A DNA stretch of 64,000 nucleotides, from the NCBI GenBank assembly GCA_017644185.1, contig JAEPMA010000001.1, positions 1-64,000 of the forward strand, read 5' to 3'. Numbering within the stretch: the first letter of the stretch is position 1; each line of letters opens with the position of its first letter. The translations under genes and the position numbers were made by a program. Below, in pieces: positions 58,286 to 64,000 of the stretch. The notes beneath the pieces are model-generated. The model ran no database searches. It saw nothing but the letters and a program-made list of their open reading frames with translations, and had not been told where the DNA came from. The DNA comes from Rhodospirillales bacterium. GTDB taxonomy: Bacteria; Pseudomonadota; Alphaproteobacteria; Rhodospirillales; Casp-alpha2.

Positions 58286-59506
58286 ATGACCACGGAAATG
58301 ACCCGTGAAGAGCTGTTCAACGAGATCTGGTCACGGCCTATGACCAAAGTTGCACATGATCTCGGCATATCTGATGTGGCTCTCGGAAAAATCTGCGATA
58401 GACACAGAATCCCGCGTCCCGGACGTGGATACTGGGCGAAAGTTGCCGCCGGCGGGAACCCCAGAAAAGCTCATTTCCGGAAGATTGACGACCCAACTCT
58501 GAACCAAGTCATTTTCCACGGCAGTCCCACGCGAAATCTACCAGAGCCGGTGCGAGAGGCAATGAACCCGGCCACCACGTCAAACGGGCAATCCTCTGCA
58601 TTTCCACGCTCAACCGGAGATGAAGCAGAGCATCATCCGTTTATTGCACGAACCATCAGCAGACTCGAAAAGGCAAAAGCTTCGGAGAGCGGTCTTTTAT
58701 CAGCAACGGGCAGACATTGCTTCAGCGTATCGGTTGGCCGGGGAAGCATCGAACGTATTTCTGGATTATTAGGAAACGTCGTGTCGCTGGCGGTTGGCGC
58801 GGGTTATCAGCTCGTCGAGCATGAAGATGGCGCGACGTTCATTGTAGATCATGAAACAGTACGACTGAAGGTCTTCGAAGAGCTGGATCGATTTCCGCAC
58901 ATTCTGACCCGAACCGAAGAGGCTGAGCTGCGGGACTGGGAGCTGGAATACGGCGATCGGGTCCATAACCGGGATGACATTTGCCGAATTTTCCGGCCGC
59001 GTATCCCGGAGTGGGATTACTCGCCAAGTGGAAGGCTTCGGATAGTCCTCAATGAGGGAGAACACCTTTACTCCGGTTTGAGGCGGACTTTTGGTGACGG
59101 AAAGAAACAACGTGTCGAGGATCTGATCGGAAAAGTTCTCGAAGCGTTCAGGATCTGGGCCGTGGCGATAAAGGAGCGCCGTGCAGATGATGAAAGGCGG
59201 CGACTGGCTTGGGCGGAGGAGGCGCGGCTTCGGGATGAGCAACAGGTTCTAGACGGACTTGAGAGGAAGCGCGTCGAAGCGCTCTTTGAATTATGTGCCC
59301 GGCGCCAAAGGCACCTTGAAATCCTGGAACTGGTTGCTTCGGTTGAGGCTCGCATTGGCGAGCTTGATGCGGAACATCGTGGGGCGGCAAATGAATGGCT
59401 TGGCTGGGCACGCGCTTACGCATGTCGACTGGATCCGCTGAAAGATGATCCACCCAGGCTGCTCAAGGTAGGGGATTTCAGCGCCTGGGAACTGCGACAT
59501 GCTTAA
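58286..59506 (+). CDS. Conserved-looking protein with N-terminal HTH, function unknown
   Basis: A 406-residue cytoplasmic protein I cannot assign. The first 60 residues look like a helix-turn-helix unit (MTREELFNEIWSRPMTKVAH, then DLGISDVALGKICDRHRIPR) followed by PGRGYWAKVAAGG, a motif I have seen in other uncharacterised bacterial proteins. The middle is mixed alpha/beta (YQLVEHEDGATFIVDHETVR). The region from about 290 to 370 is strongly charged and probably coiled coil (KERRADDERRRLAWAEEARL and beyond). ATG 58286 has AGGAGGTG directly upstream. A DNA-binding regulator or conflict-system sensor is possible. Confidence 0.7.
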   Translation: MTTEMTREELFNEIWSRPMTKVAHDLGISDVALGKICDRHRIPRPGRGYWAKVAAGGNPRKAHFRKIDDPTLNQVIFHGSPTRNLPEPVREAMNPATTSNGQSSAFPRSTGDEAEHHPFIARTISRLEKAKASESGLLSATGRHCFSVSVGRGSIERISGLLGNVVSLAVGAGYQLVEHEDGATFIVDHETVRLKVFEELDRFPHILTRTEEAELRDWELEYGDRVHNRDDICRIFRPRIPEWDYSPSGRLRIVLNEGEHLYSGLRRTFGDGKKQRVEDLIGKVLEAFRIWAVAIKERRADDERRRLAWAEEARLRDEQQVLDGLERKRVEALFELCARRQRHLEILELVASVEARIGELDAEHRGAANEWLGWARAYACRLDPLKDDPPRLLKVGDFSAWELRHA

Positions 59507-59688
59507 TGACGATGCCATGCTACTTGTCTCCCTGACCGTACTTGCGAGTCCTGCTGGCGCCACCGTTTCGGTCGATGACAGAACAGACGAGCTGTCTGTT
59601 TAAATACCTGAAATAGTATGGGAAAAGGATTTTCTCGTAAGGGAAATTCCATCATAATAAGAAAACGGTTTCCTAAATTCTCAAGGGG

Positions 59689-59922
59689 GTGGGAGAGTTG
59701 GAAAGCAGTCTGGAAAGTTTTGTTTCGTGGGTGTTTGGAGAACTGCTCTCCAGACTTCTAGGTAGAATGGGGATCGGCGGTCCCGTTCAGGATGCGGCAA
59801 TCCAGCTGGCCATTACCTCGCTGGTGGTGCTTGTCTGCTGGTTTGTCATATCTCTGCCATTCTCGGTCCTGTTCAAAGCGCTCAGCAACAGCATACACGA
59901 GGCTTGCCGGCACATAGGCTAG
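59689..59922 (+). CDS. Small membrane protein, unknown function
   Basis: A 77-residue protein with one clear membrane span (QLAITSLVVLVCWFVISLPF) and an amphipathic N-terminal helix (SSLESFVSWVFGELLSRLLG). GTG 59689 follows AAGGGGG; a TTG at 59698 with GGGAG is an alternative. The gene stands 21 bases before the polytopic membrane protein and is probably cotranscribed with it. It has no recognised family. Confidence 0.6.
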   Translation: MGELESSLESFVSWVFGELLSRLLGRMGIGGPVQDAAIQLAITSLVVLVCWFVISLPFSVLFKALSNSIHEACRHIG

Positions 59923-59943
59923 CTGGCCGCTACGCTACGCGAT

Positions 59944-61641
59944 ATGGGCGCCGGCAGAGGCGGAACGATCGCGGGCCCGATGCGGGAATACCTGGATGCA
60001 AACAGGTTCCGGTTCTTTCTCACGCACCAGGAGAGGCTTTTTTCCCAGAGACTTCGGGAGCTGGCGGCCCAGGTCTCGGGGATCAGGGACAATGCCGAGA
60101 CGGCCGCCCTTACGCTGTCAAAAGACATAACGGAACTGACCCAGACGGCTGATGATCTCGCCGGCGTCGATCTGGACCTGCAGGATGTTGTTGTTCCGGA
60201 TTTTGAGGTTGAAGAAAACCTGTATGCCATGCGCCGGAGTGGCATTACTTACATGGTCGTCTCATTGCCAATTCTGGTTGCCCTCCTTGTCCTGAACACG
60301 TGGCTGCTTTCCCGCTTTTTTGGCGAATTTACGGACGAGTTCATCATTTATCCTCACGTGAGCTATGCGATGGGAATCTCACTCCTGTTTTCCGTGATGG
60401 AAGTTTCGATCGGTGTGGGGCTCTTCATGAAAGCACATGGCGTCTCCAGGATTGGCAGCATGGGGCCCGCGGTTACATGGATTCTTGTCATTTCGCTCGG
60501 GTGTCTGGCGCTGATCGAGATGTATTTCTATTTCCTTCTTGGCCTTCAGTTCTACGGAGTAAACATCGACCAGACGAACCTGATGTCCGGATTTGAGCTG
60601 CTGGAAAAGGCGTGGATGTCGCCGCTTGGTTTCGTCATCGTGGTTTCGCTGGCGCTGACAGGCCACCAGTTCGTGAATGGCATTTTTCTTTTCAAGGAGT
60701 CCGGGGATCATCATGCTTACCGCGAGGGTATGGAGGAATATTTCCGGGTCTCCGAACGGTATCTCGAAAACACGGACAGGATCCGGGAGGGCCTTCCGGA
60801 AGTCGTCAAACGGCTCCGGGCCTATGCCGAATTCGTTGAAGGACAGGAGGGAGTAGAGCGGCCGCGCCTCGCTGACGAGGCCGGAAATGCGCTGGGTACC
60901 CTGCATGCCACGATTGAGGCGGCAGATGACCGGGCCCGGAAACTGTATGTGGAGATCGAGGAGCACGAAGCGCGGAAGCTGTACTACTTTCATATCTTCA
61001 AATTTGCGCTCTTTTTGGGAGTGGCGGTGCTCTTCATTTCCGTGCAGCTTCCGTTACTTCTGAATATTCCTGCCGTTCTCGGTTTCCCGGGCCCGTTTCT
61101 GTCCCTGCTTTCGTTCGTGGAGCTGGCAGTCGTGGTGGCAGCCGGTTATTCGCTGGGCAAAAAGCTGGATCTTGTCGAACGGGTTGCCGTTTCCGGAGAT
61201 GGCAGTGATGCCGAGCCCATTCGGGGCCATGATGTGCATCATGGCCCGGCATCTGGCGCGGTAATATGGGCGTCCAGGGTTATCCTTGCAGCCGTAGTCT
61301 CGTTTTCCGCAATCCTTGCCCTCTATGTTCAGCAGAAACCGAACTGGGTTGCATTCAGTCTGATGCTGGCAGCTATCGGGGCGGCGGCCTGGATAGGCCC
61401 GTCATTGCGGCCGGTACTTTACTCTGTCTGGATTGCCACAAAGAGTTTCTGGATCTCTGCTCTGATGGTCGTTGCGTTTGCCCTCGCCGTTGCAGTCTGG
61501 GCGTTGATTCCGGCACTGCAGTTGATCCTGACAGCCATTCGGGTTCTCGCTTTTCCGAGCCTTGCAGGGTTGCCGTGGCTGCTGGATCGTATGGCCACTC
61601 TGTGGCGCCGCATCTGGAACAGGTCAGCGGCGTCATCATGA
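59944..61641 (+). CDS. Polytopic membrane protein with cytoplasmic coiled coil, unknown function
   Basis: A protein of up to 565 residues (ATG 59944; ATG 59980 is also possible). N-terminal helices (residues 20-85) look coiled: HQERLFSQRLRELAAQVSGI and ALTLSKDITELTQTADDL. Four or five membrane spans follow between about 100 and 260, including ITYMVVSLPILVALLVLNTW and VTWILVISLGCLALIEMYFY. A soluble helical domain (about 265-355: YFRVSERYLENTDRIREGLP) precedes a second group of five or so spans to the end. No known family is recognised. It overlaps the next gene by four bases (ATGA). Confidence 0.75.
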   Translation: MGAGRGGTIAGPMREYLDANRFRFFLTHQERLFSQRLRELAAQVSGIRDNAETAALTLSKDITELTQTADDLAGVDLDLQDVVVPDFEVEENLYAMRRSGITYMVVSLPILVALLVLNTWLLSRFFGEFTDEFIIYPHVSYAMGISLLFSVMEVSIGVGLFMKAHGVSRIGSMGPAVTWILVISLGCLALIEMYFYFLLGLQFYGVNIDQTNLMSGFELLEKAWMSPLGFVIVVSLALTGHQFVNGIFLFKESGDHHAYREGMEEYFRVSERYLENTDRIREGLPEVVKRLRAYAEFVEGQEGVERPRLADEAGNALGTLHATIEAADDRARKLYVEIEEHEARKLYYFHIFKFALFLGVAVLFISVQLPLLLNIPAVLGFPGPFLSLLSFVELAVVVAAGYSLGKKLDLVERVAVSGDGSDAEPIRGHDVHHGPASGAVIWASRVILAAVVSFSAILALYVQQKPNWVAFSLMLAAIGAAAWIGPSLRPVLYSVWIATKSFWISALMVVAFALAVAVWALIPALQLILTAIRVLAFPSLAGLPWLLDRMATLWRRIWNRSAASS

Positions 61642-62384
61642 ATCTTTCGCGACCACGCCGCATGCCTGCTCTGGCACTTCTTCTGGCAGTGCTGATCCCG
61701 TCACGGGTTGATGCCGCCGGAGATGTGGCACTGAACGGGGGGGCTTACGTGCTCGTCGACCTGTCGGCATCATATTTTCACCCGTCGACGATGAATGTGA
61801 TGGATTCGACGCTAAGCCAGGTTAACGAGATCCTTCTCGAGCTGGTAGGCAAGTGGCCTTCACCGTTCAGTTTTCACTTTCTTCCAATCGGAGAGGCCGG
61901 GCTCACGTCACCGGCGCTCTGCGAAGGTGTATTCAGGTCAAGTCTGTTCAAACGCAACAGGGCTGCGGCGGAAGACGGAACGCGACTCCTTCATGACAGG
62001 GACGAACTCGCGCGCCATCTCGACAACTGCAAGATCCTTATCCTGAACCAGGCCCCACGACAGCTGACGGACATCAGCGGATCGATTGATCTTGCCCAGC
62101 GAATGTCGCGAGCGCAGAGCAGAGGCCCGAAGACACTGATCATCATCTCCGATTTTGCCGAGGACCGCTCCCCGGAAGCGTACTCGGGCGAACTTGATCT
62201 CAACGGGTTCTCCGTAATCATGATCTATCGTCTTCAGTCAGCATCGCCAAAACAGCAGCGCGAGATTGACCGAAACCTGAAGCACTGGTCGCAAAATTTC
62301 AGAAAAGCGGGAGCGAAAGGCGTGTCGTCCATTCTGGAGAGCGGCCCTTTCGTGAACTTTGTACTTCGTGAGATTCTGGAATGA
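61638..62384 (+). CDS. Secreted VWA-like protein, unknown function
   Basis: A 248-residue protein with a signal peptide (basic MNLSRPRRM, hydrophobic PALALLLAVLIPS, cleavage near VDAAG). The mature start GGAYVLVDLSASYFHPS contains DLSAS, a DxSxS metal-binding motif as in von Willebrand A domains, and KTLIIISDFAED looks like a later VWA strand with an acidic end. The frame overlaps its neighbours by four bases on both sides (ATGA and ATGA), which ties it to the two membrane proteins. It probably works in the periplasm or bound to the membrane complex. The longer frame from 61266 is a shadow of the upstream gene. Confidence 0.78.
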   Translation: MNLSRPRRMPALALLLAVLIPSRVDAAGDVALNGGAYVLVDLSASYFHPSTMNVMDSTLSQVNEILLELVGKWPSPFSFHFLPIGEAGLTSPALCEGVFRSSLFKRNRAAAEDGTRLLHDRDELARHLDNCKILILNQAPRQLTDISGSIDLAQRMSRAQSRGPKTLIIISDFAEDRSPEAYSGELDLNGFSVIMIYRLQSASPKQQREIDRNLKHWSQNFRKAGAKGVSSILESGPFVNFVLREILE

Positions 62385-64000
62385 GCCGACGCAGAAGAAA
62401 GAGCAGAAGCAGGCAACCCCGTAACACATCTGAAGCAGACGATCCGGTTTCTGCATCGGAGCCGGATCAGACGACCGCGGACGCGCCGCAGGCAAACGAG
62501 GACGTTGAGCCTGAATCGGGAAGTGAGACGGATGATCAGCCTGAAGATGCGGAAAACTCCGTTTCCAGCGATGACTTGGCGAAGGACCAAGGGACGGAAG
62601 AAACGGAGACGATCGCGACAGGGGATGTTGAGGGCGGATCCTCAATGGCTCCGGAAGAAAAAAATGACGAGCCAGAACTGGCTGATCCGCCTGCAGAAAT
62701 TGCCGGCAACGGGGCTCCGGATCTTTTCTCTGCCGAAGAGAAAGAATCCGATGCCGCAATTGCCGGTGGACCTCGGGAACATGAAGCGCTGGAAGCAGTG
62801 TCCGGCGGTGACGCGGCAGAAACGCCGGAAGACCCAGAGCGCGTCGAGCCGTTGCACCCTGATGATGGCAAACCTGAGAGAGCTCCCCGACCATCAAGAT
62901 CTCCGGGTGAGGTGGCGCGCAGCCTGAGACTGCGGTTTCTGCTATGCCTGCTGATTGGCGTCGGATGTATTGCGGCGTTTCCACACATCTGGTACCTGCC
63001 CGTTCTTTCAATGATGCTGTATCTCGCAGTCGGCTGGCAGGTTGCAAAGCGTCCGATCGAGAAAGACACCTTCGCCGACAGCATTTACTACATGGGATTT
63101 CTCTTTACTTTCGTTGCGCTCCTGTTTCTTGTCGGCCCGTTTTCTGCTGATGGCGATACGCTTGGCAGCAGGGATGTTATTGCCAAACTGGGGATCGCAC
63201 TTGTTACCACCGTCTTTGGCATGGCGACCCGGATCTGGGTTACGCACTTCAGCCAGATTTCCGAGAGCCCGGACGAGGAGTTGCGGGAGTCAGTCGCCAT
63301 CATTACCGCCCAGCTGCATGACGAACTGTCCAGCACTCTGGACGAGGTGCGGCGGCACCGGGAGGCGTCACTGCAGCACATCACCAGTCAGGAGGAGAAG
63401 TTTGGCGAAGTGCTCAGCAGCATGACCGATAACCTGAGGATGGAGATACAGGGACAGTCTACGGCGATGAACGAGTTCCGGGTCAGGATGCTGCAGGACA
63501 TACAGGCAAATCAGGAACTTGCGGGTGAGCAGCTCAGTGAGAGCCTCGGCTCGACCATGAGCGCGATCGGCCGCGAGCTCTCCGCGGCAATCGGGAAAAT
63601 TGATGCCGCGAGCGAGGTCCTGTCAGGGAAAATTACGGGCCTCTCGCTGCCGTCTGATCACCTGCAGAAAAAAATCGATGCCGCAGTAGCGCCGGCTATT
63701 GCGGAGATTGGCCAGTTTTCGACGGCGGTGAACGGGGTCGCGGCGTCAGCGAAGAAGCTCGAACAGCAGACTGACCAGCTCGGCTCCCAGCTCTCGGCAT
63801 CCGGGTCAGCCGTGAAGTCCATCGCGGACAATCTTGGCCGGGTTGGCGCGATTTCGGCCGCGGCAGAGGAGGCCAGGGCATCCCTTGAAAATGTAGCCGT
63901 CGCGGTTTCAAAGCTTGATGAGGCGGTCAACAGTATTCGCGACGGGGCGAAAGCGGCAGTAGACGGAAGGGTGGGCAGCCTGACCGATAGCGTCAATCGG
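62381..64000 (+). CDS. Multi-span membrane protein with acidic N-terminus and long coiled-coil tail (runs off window)
   Basis: The frame starts at ATG 62381, overlaps the VWA-like gene by four bases and is open to the last base: 540 codons seen, incomplete. Residues 1-15 are very basic (MSRRRRKSRSRQ), 16-180 are acidic and low complexity. Then come about four membrane spans: LRFLLCLLIGVGCIAAF, WYLPVLSMMLYLAVGW, SIYYMGFLFTFVALLFLV and IAKLGIALVTTVFGMATRIW. From about residue 310 to the end it is an extended helical, coiled-coil region resembling chemoreceptor or SMC-like tails. Paired spans followed by a long tail recall MotA/TolQ/ZorA-type channel subunits in outline only. No family is assigned. 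Confidence 0.82.
   Translation, partial: MSRRRRKSRSRQPRNTSEADDPVSASEPDQTTADAPQANEDVEPESGSETDDQPEDAENSVSSDDLAKDQGTEETETIATGDVEGGSSMAPEEKNDEPELADPPAEIAGNGAPDLFSAEEKESDAAIAGGPREHEALEAVSGGDAAETPEDPERVEPLHPDDGKPERAPRPSRSPGEVARSLRLRFLLCLLIGVGCIAAFPHIWYLPVLSMMLYLAVGWQVAKRPIEKDTFADSIYYMGFLFTFVALLFLVGPFSADGDTLGSRDVIAKLGIALVTTVFGMATRIWVTHFSQISESPDEELRESVAIITAQLHDELSSTLDEVRRHREASLQHITSQEEKFGEVLSSMTDNLRMEIQGQSTAMNEFRVRMLQDIQANQELAGEQLSESLGSTMSAIGRELSAAIGKIDAASEVLSGKITGLSLPSDHLQKKIDAAVAPAIAEIGQFSTAVNGVAASAKKLEQQTDQLGSQLSASGSAVKSIADNLGRVGAISAAAEEARASLENVAVAVSKLDEAVNSIRDGAKAAVDGRVGSLTDSVNR

Noticed and set aside
61266..61637. Upstream extension of the VWA-like frame
   Set aside because: It lies inside the preceding membrane-protein gene in another frame. 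The signal peptide at 61638 and the ATGA overlap mark the real start.

Overview
The window looks like chromosomal or large-replicon DNA of an alphaproteobacterium, probably of the Rhodospirillales type. The pointers are a DUF3489/DUF2924/large serine recombinase module, IS66 and IS3-type elements, HpaR-like and IclR-like control of catabolic operons, two TRAP transporters, and moderately high GC (judged by eye, not computed). No rRNA, tRNA or CRISPR array was seen.

Region 1 (1-7.4 kb) is mobile DNA. It holds the right end of an IS3-family element, the three-gene serine recombinase module, an AT-richer DUF4062 gene that may be cargo, a spacer full of AGGGAA/TTCCCT repeats, and a complete IS66-family element (4777-7346) with matching ends and a perfect 8-bp target duplication.

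Region 2 (7.4-24.1 kb) is an aromatic-acid catabolic island. A MarR regulator, a flavin/[2Fe-2S] reductase, Rieske oxygenase alpha and beta subunits, a thiolase-like protein, a DUF35 protein and an acyl-CoA ligase follow the logic and much of the order of the ipf (2-arylpropionate/arylacetate) pathway. A TRAP transporter and an alpha-methylacyl-CoA racemase-like protein come next. Then comes a homoprotocatechuate meta-cleavage set: HpaR-like MarR, FAH-family enzyme, DapA-like aldolase, HpaF, HpaE and LigA/LigB-type dioxygenase. I infer that CoA activation, ipso-dioxygenation and side-chain removal feed 3,4-dihydroxyphenylacetate into this lower pathway. Two different palindromes, each shared by two promoters, suggest two MarR regulons that meet at the TRAP promoter.

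A 1.1-kb DDE transposon (24282-25385) separates Region 2 from Region 3 (25.4-57.9 kb), a large acyl-CoA catabolic island. It contains a TRAP system, an MFS carrier, a BadI-like ring hydrolase, EtfBA and ETF-QO, a mesaconyl-CoA C1-C4 transferase homologue (Mct), a lone 2-oxo acid dehydrogenase E1, two IclR regulators, an interrupted mesaconyl-C4-CoA hydratase-like gene, an MmgE/PrpD protein, family III CoA-transferases (two of them double-length), a BadH-like SDR, three acyl-CoA dehydrogenases, two crotonases, an HMG-CoA-lyase-like enzyme and an old yellow enzyme. Together they suggest alicyclic or branched dicarboxylic acid degradation. A palindrome built on AAATGGAAT/ATTCCATTT recurs at five promoters and probably marks an IclR regulon. 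A decayed ilvA closes the region.

Region 4 (58-64 kb) holds a conserved-looking HTH protein of unknown function. After it come four tightly packed genes for a small membrane protein, a polytopic coiled-coil membrane protein, a secreted VWA-like protein and a long multi-TM coiled-coil protein that runs off the window. I do not recognise this set as a described system, and it is the best candidate for something new.
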